From Lichenostomus cassidix (lineage: Eukaryota > Chordata > Aves > Passeriformes > Meliphagidae), in assembly GCA_008360975.2 (NCBI GenBank), contig CM039187.1, positions 16,199,094-16,263,093 of the forward strand: 64,000 bases of DNA, given 5' to 3'. The notes under the pieces were generated by a model. The model had not been told where the DNA came from. It worked only from the letters and a program-made list of their open reading frames with translations, and made no database searches. The translations under genes and the position numbers were made by a program. Positions 53,211 to 63,558 of this stretch are shown here, piece by piece. The stretch's first letter is position 1; every line of letters begins with the position of its first letter.

Positions 53211-56200
53211 TTTTATTTTATTTGTTGGTTTTTTTTTTAATAGGCTGAAACATCCTGAATTGTAAAAAGGAATTTCATAAAATCTGAATTTGGAGAAAAT
53301 TCCAATAAGTCTTATCCAGAAACTGCCTCAGATTAACTCCTTTGGACATAAAAACATTGTCCAAGAATCCTTTATTGCACTCATTAATGGGAATCAGGAT
53401 ACTGAACTCTATGAAGGAGAAAGTTTAGCTGAGAGTTGGGATGCTCCTAGATTTTTCAGAGGTAGCCTCATGCAGTTTTTTTCCTAGAGGTTTTAATTAA
53501 ATCAAATACAAATATTTCCAAAGACAACAAATTATGTTAAAACCACACCATACTTCTTATCTATTTTTTGACTCAAAGATTGATCTTCTCCGATTTTTTT
53601 TGTAAGTTTTCTAAGAGAAAAATATTTACCAAGGTGCTCACCTCAGCACACATAGGATTGTAAGGGAAAATATAAATTGTGTGAAGACAGAGATAAAGTA
53701 AGCAGCAAATCCTTGACCAGTGCAGGGCTTTCTATCATGATTTTGTGCATTATTTAAAACAAGTTGCTAAAAGGGAGGTCAAATGGGCTGAGATGGAGGG
53801 AGAGCTGTGTGATCTTTTGTGGAGTAGTTTTTCATACAGAGTTAAGATAAGGGACCAAGGTCCACACTGGACACTGTTGTGACCTGCATGAGCACTAGAA
53901 GTATTTGGGCACTAAAATATTTACCTTTCACATCCTCAGCCCGAGTAAACCAGCAACCATCAGTTTCTGGGTAGAAGGGACAGTCCTTAGATTAATCTCT
54001 GAGTAAGGTCATAGCAAGGCACTTCAATCGTCCTTTCCATGCCCCAAAATAACTTTTGGTGCAATCAAGGAGAAGCAAAGCCTGTAACCAGGTTGAAAAA
54101 CGTATCTATCCCATCCCCAAACACTGTAAGAAAGCAACCACTCAGGCCAGCATTATTCAGGCAGTGCCAGCAAGAGTTTCTTTGCTTTGCTTATACTTCC
54201 AATATACTTCAACTAAAGCAAAAACTGCATTTGAAGGAAAGGCTTGTCTTCCCACAATTTAGTGCAATTTGTCCCATCTTTTGCATTCTCGTGGTGAAGG
54301 TAGCACAAGAGAAAGCTCTTGATTTATGGCCAGTAAATATCTAAGAAGGGACCAGTGATGGGCTGCACAGAAACCAATTTGTCTGGGAGCCCCAAAAGAG
54401 TTTGCTAAACACTAGAAGATTAGCAGTTCTCACTTACCCTAGAGACAAGAATGTGCCTTCAGCACTGATAAATATTCAGAGACTATCAGCTGCTGACTGT
54501 CTGCTGTGTTTTCACAGGACTGGTTGGATTATCTCCATAGGGAGGCTGAGAGGGACAGAAGCTTAAGCTGTATAAATTCTGAGATTTCAGCATGCTGCAG
54601 GGACTGAGCAAACCACAGGCTCAAGAATTCAGGGAGACTTCTCCCCAAAACAGAGTTATGAAGGGCAGTGCAAATGCTGTACTCAGACAATAAACTGCCT
54701 GAAGCTATTCGGAGGTGTCCTTCACCACAGATCTACAGTTCTCATTGTTTCATAGTTACAGTTCTATGTTTATAATGCTTCTATAAACTTACCAATGTAT
54801 CAGTGCTTATCTGAAGATTGTAAGTACAGATGCTGCTGTGTACCTCCATGTCAGAAACAGTATTACAGTTTCAGGTGAGCCAGAAGCTCATTAGCTCTTC
54901 AGAAGCTTTAATTTATTAACCATTTCTGCACTGAGCACTATTTTAACATCCTGTTAGAATTCTTTTGCATAATTCCAACTCTCATCCCATAACACCTGAG
55001 GGACCAAGGGTACAACTAGCCCTTTCCACCAACAAATTAAGAATGAAAATTTTTATTGCCTTTTTTTATGTGAAACCATTACTGAAATTGTAGTGTGAGT
55101 CAATTCAGATATCTAGATAGAGACATCCAGGCAGAAAAATAATCTCAGAAATTTAAATTAAGCTAAGCAAAAGGTCAAAGGGCAGGGGTAATGAGACAAC
55201 CATATAATAATGTTCCAGGGCAATATTCTACCCACTATCTTTGATACACCTAGTGCATGCTAAGAGAAGTCTGATAACACTAGAGGGGTGTGTTAGTTTT
55301 CAAGAAAACATGACTGTACAGGGTGATTCCCACATCCCTCCTCCCCTCTGGCTTTTCCATCCTCTTTGCATTTCATACCGTTTGCTCTCCCAACAGACTG
55401 GATAAATTTGGCTTGAGGTGCCTCTGACTAGAGTAATCTCTGTGAATCCCCAGGCTAAGTTCAAAAAGCAGAACCCATTATTACCAGACCCTAGAAGACA
55501 CCCTGACCTTCCCTGTGCCCATTGTCATCCTGCTGTGTTCTCATATCACCTGTGGGCCCTGTCAGCATCTGACCTCACTCCCTAAATCAGCAGAAACCCA
55601 ACCCTCCTGCAGCAGCACCCATTTTGGATGAAACATCTTGAATCTCAGGTGGGACAAACCAAGATTTGCTCTGGAGGAGCACACTGCAGCTGCTGAGAGA
55701 CATCCATAGTTAGCTCACCCTGTGTTCTGTGTTTGAAAGCAGAAAAAAGAAGCTTGTAATGCTGCTCCATCACTTGTCTTCAGCTCTCCATTGAGGTGGA
55801 ATATTGTGGATAATGTCTTTGACTTTTTCTTTGACTTACTTTATTGGTAAGACAAGTGACTGGAACTGTAATTAATAGAATAACCTTGCTCTGTCCTAGA
55901 GGAGTCTGATGAGAGCGTTTCCTGAGTACTGATCTTCTATTCTAATGAAAAATTTACCTTAAGTTTTATCTGCTAACATGGGAAAACTACAGGTGGAGCA
56001 TATCTTGCAACAATTCTTTTTTATTCTCTCTACAGAGTAAAATTATGCTCCAGTTTTCACGAAGTAAAAATGCATCTCTTGATAGAGAGAATTTTTATGA
56101 TCATTTATGTGTTTTATTTACTGTTATTTATCCCTGGAGAGCCTGAAATCTCATGGTTAAAAGCAGATGAAAATTACTGCGTTAGATTTTTCCTCACAAG

Positions 56201-56323
56201 CACATAAATCTCATTACATATAGCAAATATTTGTCTCTAGAGAAAACACATTTAAACCTCCCCTGAGATTATAAAAGCTCCACTAAAGCAAGAAGCTACA
56301 GAGAGCCAAAATGACATCTAATC

Positions 56324-56329
56324 CTACCC
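56324..56329 (+). repeat. Target-site duplication, left copy
   Basis: CTACCC immediately before the TG start of the solo LTR, matching the right copy at all six bases. Confidence 0.85.
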
Positions 56330-56685
56330 TGTTGGAAAACGCAGTTTTCCAGCAAAACTCATGCTAACTGAGCAGGCCTGAGCAAGGCTTCAGCATGGTC
56401 AGGCCTCAGTAAAATTCCAACAAGCTACAGTGGTTTGTTTGCCTGAGAATGTTCTGTGGGAAGAATGTCATGAGAAAGATTAGGGAGTCAGAAGTGTTAT
56501 GAGAAAAGAATAAGGGAGTTAACAGGAGGATCCCTGAATGTGTGAGAACAGACTGCAGGTGTGTGTGTAACTATGAATAGTAACTTCTGTAACAGTATAT
56601 AAGTCTCTCCTTTGGTGAAATAAAATGGAGCTTACTTTATATCTCATATTGAGAGTGCTGTGAGTTCCCTCTCGCCGCGATGTCA
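56330..56685 (+). mobile_element. Solo LTR of an endogenous retrovirus (ERVK-like)
   Basis: A 356-bp element beginning TG and ending CA, flanked by perfect 6-bp direct repeats CTACCC (56324-56329 and 56686-56691). A 6-bp duplication is typical of class II (ERVK/alpharetrovirus-like) integration. On the plus strand it carries TATATAAG (56596-56603) and AATAAA (56619-56624). This close spacing resembles avian class II LTRs, where the poly(A) signal sits just before or in a short R. In the U3-like part, a purine-rich unit of about 20 bases (56470-56488) recurs at 56499-56519, an enhancer-like duplication. A CpG-containing patch lies near the end (56672-56682). No gag, pol or env sequence was recognised on either side, so this is a solo LTR left by recombination between two LTRs. 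The intact duplication suggests a fairly young insertion. Confidence 0.88.
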
Positions 56686-56691
56686 CTACCC
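56686..56691 (+). repeat. Target-site duplication, right copy
   Basis: CTACCC immediately after the terminal CA of the solo LTR. Together with the left copy it fixes both LTR boundaries. Confidence 0.85.
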
Positions 56692-59054
56692 CAACCCACT
56701 GTGAAGTGGTCAATTCTTCTCATGCCCTCCAGCTTTGGCCAGTGCCCCTGTTGACCACAGGGCAAGACATTGCCTTGAAGCCAAAGCTCCTGACCCTGCT
56801 CACCCTTTCTAGCTCAGAGCATCAGGCACAGGGTTGCAGCACCCTGGGGAGAAACCTGCTGGCAATCACATCCAAATCAATCTCCACAGAGAGCCAGGCA
56901 CCAGCAGGGGAGGAAGGTGGAGCTGGGGCAGGATGGTGACCAGGAGAATTCCCCACACATTGCAGGTAACAAGAGGAGAGCACAGGGAATGAGCACACAG
57001 CTAGAAAATGTGACCTTTCAGGTAAGGCTGAACACCAGAGAACACAAAAGATGATCTTTAAATGCATTGAAGTAGTTATAAGGGGGTTATATCCTGTGAG
57101 GGCAGAACTAGGAATAATGAACTGATATTGCAACAAAGAGATCCAGAGGGCAGGGAAACCTGAGGGTAAAGGGTTCTTGGACTAGATTTCCAGAAGGGTC
57201 TGGACTCCAGCTCTGAAGGGCTTTGATACTGGATGGGGCTACTTTCTATTGTGGATGCAGTGGAGAGACCTGATTCTTGAAAAACCTATCTGATCCAGCC
57301 CTATTCCAGTATCTTATTCATATAGCTTTTTTTTCCTTTCAAGACATTTTGACTCTGCTCAGTAATCCTTTCCCCAACTTTTCACGGAGACAATCCACCC
57401 TATTTTCCCCTTAATTGTCTACTGTTCTGAAACAGTAAAAAAAACAAAGCAAAAAACAAAAAAACCCAAAAAACAACAAAAAAACCCCACAAAAAACCCC
57501 CCAAAACAAATCCCCCCTCAAAAAAACCCAAAAACCCCAAAACAAAACAAAAAACCAGCCAACAACATGAAAGGCATTTGAAGTCAGCAAGATCAAAACA
57601 AATGTGAAATGTTTACGCCTGGATGTTTTTCTGAAGTTTGTGTTATTTAAATGGGAAAAATAAATCTCAGAGAGATATGGAATGTAGGGCATTTTCTGAG
57701 GATTGTTTTCCACAAAAGTTGACTGTAGCTAGTGTTGAAATTAGAATTCGCTTTATCCTTTCCAGAGATGTTCTATTCTTTCATGCTTTTGTTGTACCCC
57801 TCTAACAGAGACAACACCTGAGAGCCTGCAAACACTGCTAAGCTCTGTTACAGGAAAATTACATCACTGACTTTTTGCTGACTTTGTAGAAAGTCTTTTT
57901 GCTCATAGGCAACGTAGATAAATACCATCTCAGATTGATAGCCTCACATTCTTATCTTTCCTGGCTTCATGGATAAATTCACAGCTTTCAGGGAATGTTT
58001 TTGACAGAATACAGATCAGACTGGGGAGAGGTGGGAATTCAGATTTCTCCCATGCTGGGTTTTGTTCTCACTGGCCACTGATGGAGCTCTGTGAGGTTTC
58101 TCTGGTCCTAAAGGCACTGATGCCATAACTGTATGCAAGAGAAGGTTGATGCTAAATTGTGGAGACAGACTTGCAGAACTGCTTTTTGTCAAAGGTTTGT
58201 GGTGTTCACTAAGGGCAGGAGGCTAGAAATGTGGCAGTTTTGCTTAATTCGTTTTTCATCCCTGCATTGTTTGGAGTTCTACAAAGAAGCACTGCAGACA
58301 TGAAGCACCCATCAAGGGAAAACTATTTAAAATATTTGAGGTAGTCTAAGCTTTATACTTCTGCTGGTTTGAGGCTCCACTCCTCACAGCAGCTGCCAAC
58401 AACTTCTCCAGCTCCCTGTTTAAATAAAATCTCTTTGTCAGCACTTGCCTGTCAATGAATCTCTGATAGGCCCAGCAAGTAAGTCAGTCCTTTAGGAACT
58501 TTTATTTGGTAAGCATCCATGAAACAGTAACATTTTGTTATTTTGGCATAATCCAAGCCATACATCCCTTACTTTTCATTCAGAACTCGCAGGTTGTGTC
58601 TCCTAAAGCGTTTTCTTCTTACTATGGTCTCTCGTGAAACCACAGAGATAAATTCTGCTTGCAGACAAATGTCCACAGAAGCCAATCCAATCACATACAA
58701 TTGCACAAAAAGATGGGTTTTGGCACACTGTGAGCAGTCAGGGCAGCTGTAACAATATAGCAGCTAAAACAGACATTTTATTTACCACACAGGCAAATTG
58801 TTCCATTTGGTTTACAAATTAAATCAATTTCCAGGCTGGGATAGGATGTTCTAACAAAAAGGGATATATGTTCCCAACCCAATGATGTAGGCTCTTTCTG
58901 CTTTAATCATTAGTGTACATATATTTGAATGGCAGCATTGGAAAGCAAAGTTGTGAGGCATGAAAGAATGGATCCACTATCCAAAATTTTACAACCGCTG
59001 CATTCATCATATCAGTATTCTCTGCCAACCCAGGATGTTTGGCTGATACCCAAA
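56692..59054. other. Intergenic DNA between solo LTR and CR1
   Basis: Right after the LTR is a GC-richer 250 bp (about 56700-56950) with no primer-binding site or gag-like frame. It is followed by the A/C tract and ordinary AT-rich DNA. Confidence 0.5.
57437..57571. repeat. A/C-rich low-complexity tract with C runs
   Basis: About 135 bases almost wholly of A and C on the plus strand, with C runs at 57465-57467, 57485-57488, 57497-57502, 57512-57517, 57527-57529 and 57535-57538. On the minus strand these are six G runs of three to six bases. Five of them (57485-57538) are separated by loops of 5 to 9 bases and the sixth by 17, so a long-loop G-quadruplex is possible. The minus-strand frame 57411-57713 across it is a low-complexity artefact. 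Confidence 0.8.
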
Positions 59055-59322
59055 CACACAGAACAAGATGCAACAGGCAGAAACTGATACACAAGAAGCT
59101 CCACCTGAATAGGAAAAAGAACTTTTTTATGGTGCAGGTGACCATGCCCTGGAATAGATTGCCCAGAGAGGGTGTGGAGTGTCTGTCACTGGAGTTATTC
59201 AAGAACCTCTGGACACAATCCTGTGCCATGTGCTCGGGGATGACCCTGCTAGAGCAGGGAGGTTGGACACAATGGATGACCCCCTCTCATCCCTTCCAAC
59301 CTGATCCATTCTGTGATTCTGT
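59055..59322 (+). mobile_element. CR1 LINE 3' end
   Basis: Plus-strand CR1 3' terminus, better preserved than the other two. Landmarks are CAGAAACTGATACACAAGAA, GCTCCACCTGAATAGGAAAA, GCCCAGAGAGGGTGTGGAGT, AGAGCAGGGAGGTTGGACAC, CATCCCTTCCAACCTGATCC and the tail ATTCTGTGATTCTGT, two overlapping octamers. The wording resembles CR1 subfamilies common in songbirds (inference from recalled consensus). It is 5'-truncated. The 130-codon frame at 59039-59431 lies mostly over this repeat and is not a gene. Confidence 0.92.
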
Positions 59323-62300
59323 CATAACTGGTGGTCTGCAGAATCTCACTTCGGAATGTACTTTAGCATCTATCATGACCTGTTACCAGTCATCTGTAGT
59401 TAGTTTTAGTATTTCATGTGCCTTTAGTTAATGCAAGAAAAACTGACAGCAACCAAGAGAAAAATATGTCAAAAGAAAGAAAAGATAAAAGGTAGTTTTG
59501 AAGTTCTCTGCCTACTCTTTTAATTTAATTCACTGGTGTGCATGTGGCAATAAATTAATCAGTTTTCAGTCATTTGTGTGTTGACATTAAAAAATACTAT
59601 TTAAGGGCTCATTGCATCTGGAACCCAGTTTTTGAATTTATAAGATAATTTTGTTAACTAATAGAATCTACAAAATCTGAAAAATTAGATGTTAAAAAGA
59701 TGTGAGAGGTGTTATTGTGCTTTAGCAATAAGATCTCTCTCATTAAAGTTAAAAACAAACCCAAGATTGATACTTTGATTCTGCACGTAGGCTGGGAGAA
59801 AAGGAGTGAAGTGAAATAATGTTGGATCAAAAGGGAACTGAGAGTATACAGCCCATTCCAACAGCAGTGAAATGGACCCTCAAGTGCTGTTTTACTGTAG
59901 ATGATATTTTATTGAACTGTAAAACTAAAATACTGATAAAGAACATAAATATTTATAAGAAAACAGACTAAACAGTGGAATAACACTGCCTCTATTTCAA
60001 AAGCTGTAACATATTAGAAAATAAGCAAGAGGGGGAAAGAAGGAAAGGTAGAGAAGATATCCACCGAGACACTTGTTTGCTCTCAAGACAGCACGACTTG
60101 AGCACTTTAGAGACATCTTCCCTTCACCACATCTACAAGACCAGAAGAACCTCAGCATGGAGCAGGTCAGCCCCTGCAGCAATTTCAGATGCCAGTCAGG
60201 AAACCTCAGCCCAGGCTGAGCTCTGAGGTGGGTGAGATACCTGCACCTGGACAGCTCTACAGAGCAGAGGCTCAGCCAGGTCACTGTTCAGATCAGGCAA
60301 GCTCAGGGGTCCAGGGCACTGCTGCCACTCTGAGCAGACAGGAGGAACTGCTTGGAGGCACCAGCTCAGCTCAGTACAGCGGCAGCCTGGCTGAATGGGG
60401 ACTGATCCCTCTGACGCTCCAAAAACAGCCCTGGGATCTCACAAACCAAAGGTCCAGCTGGCAAAACTTCAAACTAAAACTGAAATGTGAGCATCTTTGG
60501 GAATTAAATGTTATAAATGCGTTTGAATCAAGTAGAGCATTTAATTCCTGTAAATCAAAAATTATAAGCAAATATGGCTTGCATGAAGTATGGCTTGCAT
60601 ATCTTTTACTGGAACACAGATTTCCACCTCCCACAAAACTGAAATGTTTAAGTTACAAAGAATTTTGTATTTTGGCAATACCTGTATAACAGATATTTCT
60701 TTCATCAGTTATGTTTATTGCATTAGTAAACAGGACTTACTCCTTAAGGGAAATTCAACTTCAGGATTTTTCTTTCAAAAGCTGTCATGAGAATCAAAGA
60801 GACTGACTGTACTTACTATTACATTTTTTATTACTAATTTGCACCACTAGAGTCTGAATATGTTTATGAAATTTAATCTACAAGAAAGGAGAACTTTGTG
60901 TGAGATTGTCCAAGCAATTTCCTGCTGGGAACTCAGCATTCCAGCTTTGCATAAGCAGTGTCTGCAGGAGTCAGCATTTCACTGGGTGTTTTTTCACAAG
61001 GAAGAAGTTTAATAGTCTACATTAGTGATGAGAGCATCTATCTAATCATCTTAACATCATCAATAGATGCTAGTGGAAATAAATACTATGTGGTATTTCA
61101 CACCTGGACATTATAAGTTCAAAAAGATGACAAATTAGGCTCAAAACATTATCTCGGGATTTTTTTTTTTTCAAAATGGTTGAAATTGTTGTTTGGAAAA
61201 AAAAAGGATTATTCAAATTTATTATTTGGATCATATGTTTTAGCTGGCTAGACTGCTTGGAAAGAAAGACATCCAGAACACCTTGCACACAGAGTTTTCA
61301 CAAAGCCATCATTTCCCTAATTTCAAAATTATTTGTTGAACCACCTAAAGCAAGCAGTCCAGAACTCTTTCTTGGTGGCTGCAGAAAGCCCATGTTAGCA
61401 TTATTTTTTCCCCCTTTCCAGTGCTATGCTAAAACCCAAACCAAAATAAGTAATATGGGACAGATGTAGCACATACCTTGCACAGTGGAATAAAACACTG
61501 ATGCTTCCTCTTAGAGTATTCAAGCTTTCAAAACCTGTTTCTCGCAAAGTTCAGTGTTATACTGTAACTGTTATATGTGGAACAGGTTAAAAGGACCCCT
61601 CATATGGCTAATTTCAAATGCATCTACTTCGATAAATTCCTTCTTTTACACAAAACTTTACTTCTATTTCCTTTACTACACAAGACTTCTCTTGTGTAGT
61701 AGCTGCCTGTCTCTCCTGGGAGCATTGATTCTATGATCCCTCTCAAGATCAGCAGTAACTTCCACATTGGCATCCACACGCAGAAGTGCCTGGCTAACAC
61801 CACGCAGTTAAAGTTAATGAGATATTTAAATACAAATATGTAACCTCTCTTTTCTCATGGATCCTTTTTCCCCAGAACACCAACCTCAATATCAAGTCTA
61901 CAAGCAAGGAAAAACTAATTTGTACAGCAACAAATATGGTGATTGTCTCTTCTTCAGAAAACAAAGCAGTATACTGTTCTATTGCCAGCTGCTTTTAAGG
62001 CTCCTGTCAAACACTCTCAAGTACTCACTCAGATCATCTTGCTTCCACGCTTCTATCCTTTAAGAAATTCAATGTGTAGGAGACTGCATGGGGACCTATT
62101 GCCAGCCAAGAACATTTCAACTGGCTCATCTGACTACAGCCAAAGCATTAAAGGTTGCTGAGAGGAGGATTAATATTTGGCATCTTGCACAGAGCCTGTG
62201 CAATCATTTTTGGTGTCATTAGGCATTAACATGTGGCAGAGCAGAAATACTGTTTAAGGGATATTGACCAATTCCCCAGCTGCTCTGCGCTGATTGCTGT

Positions 62301-62423
62301 GTGTGTGGGCAGGCAGGGGAGGTGAAAAAGGATCTGGAGGACTAGGACTTTGCCAAGAGAAAACAGTCCTGCAAGGCCCTGTTCTGAAGCTTTTCTGTGA
62401 AGCTGGGTTGAATGGGATCAAGG
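59323..62423. other. Intergenic DNA between CR1 and CpG cluster
   Basis: Includes the longest open frame of the window, 166 codons at 60189-60689 plus. Its first part lies in a GC-richer patch (about 60140-60470) and the rest is AT-rich. It has no domain, signal peptide or membrane segment that I recognise, so I treat it as noncoding. Confidence 0.45.
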
Positions 62424-62550
62424 GCGGGTTAGTTCAACGCGAAGCAAACTGCTCTGCCCGCAGTCCGTCCCGGCTGAGTGCCTGCCGCGGCTGGCAGTGT
62501 CCCGGCGCCACCTCCCGGGGGTCGCAGGTAACCTTGCGCAGAGCCTGCGG
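62424..62550 (+). promoter_or_regulatory. CpG-rich cluster with splice-donor-like end
   Basis: About 14 CpG dinucleotides fall within roughly 125 bases, in a window where CpG is otherwise rare, including GCCGCGG, CCCGGCGCC and CTCCCGGGGG. On the plus strand the GC-rich block ends in CGCAG|GTAACC at 62527/62528, a reasonable splice donor. It lies about 0.4 kb beyond the predicted KIF20B cleavage site and would fire toward KIF20B, that is, convergent with it. No TATA box was recognised; CpG-type promoters usually lack one. It could be the promoter and first exon of a noncoding RNA, an enhancer, or simply an isolated GC patch. The frame 62294-62575 through it has no recognisable protein domain. 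Confidence 0.45.
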
Positions 62551-62935
62551 CCACCTTTGGTTAAAGCTTTTTTAGTTTTCCTCCTCACAGCACGGATCAG
62601 GTTTCAGCCACGGTCAAATGATAAAGGGTCTATGATGTAATGTCCTCATATTTTCCTTCCAGAAGCCCTCACTTTGTCTGTAACTGGAGTGCCAGAAGGA
62701 TGGGGGGGGGGGGAATCATTCACCACAAAGGAGGTGAAGTTGAGGCAAGCAATTTTAAAAATATTTTAAAAGAATTTAAGGATATAAAAGTATCAGTGTG
62801 TACTCATTCTTTCCACTCAAAGTCAAGGTAGATAGGCTGTTTGTCAAAAAGCAATTTAAACCATTCCACACAGGCATAGCTCTTACTGCACGAGTAAGTT
62901 CAGAACACTTCCAAAAACACCCTTCCTAGTAAACA
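62551..62935. other. Intergenic stretch between CpG cluster and KIF20B poly(A) site
   Basis: AT-rich single-copy sequence apart from the G12 run. No gene was recognised. If the predicted cleavage site is right, this is the termination zone of KIF20B. Confidence 0.5.
62702..62713 (+). repeat. G12 homopolymer
   Basis: Twelve consecutive G bases between the CpG cluster and the KIF20B 3' end. A run this long could vary in length between individuals and could be misread in some assemblies. Confidence 0.9.
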
Positions 62936-62980
62936 AAAAAAGTTTCACACACAAACTTTTTTGAACTTCTCAATTTTAAT
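62936..62980 (-). promoter_or_regulatory. Predicted polyadenylation region with 10-bp hairpin
   Basis: On the minus strand, ATTAAA (62975-62980) is followed by a candidate CA cleavage point near 62962 and then by a GU/U-rich stretch (TTTGTGTGTG, then a T run), the usual order for a vertebrate poly(A) site. The downstream element lies inside a perfect inverted repeat: AAAAAAGTTT at 62936-62945 and AAACTTTTTT at 62953-62962, with a 7-base CACACAC loop on the plus strand. The hairpin could expose the GU-rich loop for CstF binding, but that is inference. Confidence 0.55.
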
Positions 62981-63118
62981 GGAGTCAGAACAACTCTATA
63001 CAGCTATATACAGATTTAGAAGCATGAGTAAATATCTATTGCTTCCTACATACAATGAGCTGGAATAATACAATGGGAACAGGTCCTAGCTAAGAAATAT
63101 AAACAGACTTTCACAAGA
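62963..63118 (-). other. KIF20B: KIF20B 3' UTR (predicted)
   Basis: Sequence between the KIF20B stop and the first plausible cleavage site. It is AT-rich, about 156 bases, and without coding features. The lower boundary is inferred from the ATTAAA hexamer at 62975-62980 and a CA dinucleotide about 13 bases past it. No canonical AATAAA was noticed on the minus strand between the stop and the CpG cluster at 62424-62550, so this variant hexamer is the best candidate. Longer UTR isoforms cannot be excluded. Confidence 0.6.
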
Positions 63119-63196
63119 TTATTTTGCTCTCCTTGATCGTAACCGTCGCTTGATAATTAGATGATCACTTTCTTTCTCTTTTTGTTCGAGAAGGAT
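63119..63196 (-). CDS. KIF20B: KIF20B terminal coding exon with stop codon
   Basis: This is the last coding exon: 25 codons plus TAA (63119-63121). Its acceptor is TTTTTCAG just above 63196, and it joins the penultimate exon in phase 0 across a 362-bp intron (63197-63558). The encoded end is acidic then very basic, finishing ESDHLIIKRRLRSRRAK. Human KIF20B, as I recall it, ends with a nearly identical KESDHQIIKRRL block, which is the strongest evidence for the identity. The basic terminus together with KPKRAKRR upstream resembles a nuclear-localisation or microtubule-binding tail, which suits a protein that is nuclear in interphase and on the midbody in mitosis (inference). The exon is too short to stand out as an open reading frame; it is identified by splice signals, frame continuity and the conserved tail. 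Confidence 0.85.
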   Translation of the reverse strand: MLLEQKEKESDHLIIKRRLRSRRAK

Positions 63197-63558
63197 CTGA
63201 AAAACATGGGTTAAAAGATGGTTATTCAGCATTTCTTCAGAGACAAATGATATTCACCTTCTAGACCTGTGTGCCCAACAGAACAGTTTTTCCCACAATC
63301 TGCAGAATTTTACCTGAGTCACTCTGGTGAAATTTACCTATTCACTGAGAAGTGAGAAAACAGAAAAAAATTAAGTAAAATAGCAGAAAGAAAAGACCAA
63401 AATGAATGGCTAGGTAGAATCAAGAAATAAGTTATTTTCAAATCTCTTCTGCAACTCAATTAGACCTTCACGTATGTCATTTTCCCTTAACAGTTAATTT
63501 TAAACTAAGATTACAAAAAAACATTACAGTGGGCAAAACAGGAATCTTAATCACTTAC
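63197..63558 (-). other. KIF20B: KIF20B last intron
   Basis: A 362-bp phase-0 intron bounded on the minus strand by the donor GTAAGT at 63553-63558 and the acceptor TTTTTCAG at 63197-63204. Nothing else was recognised in it. Confidence 0.8.

Larger units (their letters stand above)
51574..56323. other. Intergenic DNA left of the solo LTR
   Basis: Contains the A/C tract at 52661 and the E-box palindrome at 53195. A GC-richer interval (about 55320-55640) has no recognisable content. No retroviral coding sequence precedes the LTR. Confidence 0.5.

Noticed and set aside
56692..57130. Retroviral internal region after the LTR
   Set aside because: The 6-bp duplication closes the element at 56691, and no primer-binding site or gag-like sequence follows.
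57120..57260. Possible CR1 tail (TTGGACTAGATTTCCAGAAG)
   Set aside because: The phrase resembles CR1 but no tail octamer or further landmarks follow.
57411..57713. 100-codon minus-strand frame rich in F, G, W and L
   Set aside because: Created by the A/C low-complexity tract; the apparent hydrophobic protein is a composition artefact.
59039..59431. 130-codon plus-strand frame
   Set aside because: Mostly covers the CR1 3' end at 59055-59322; the reading frame comes from the repeat, not a gene.
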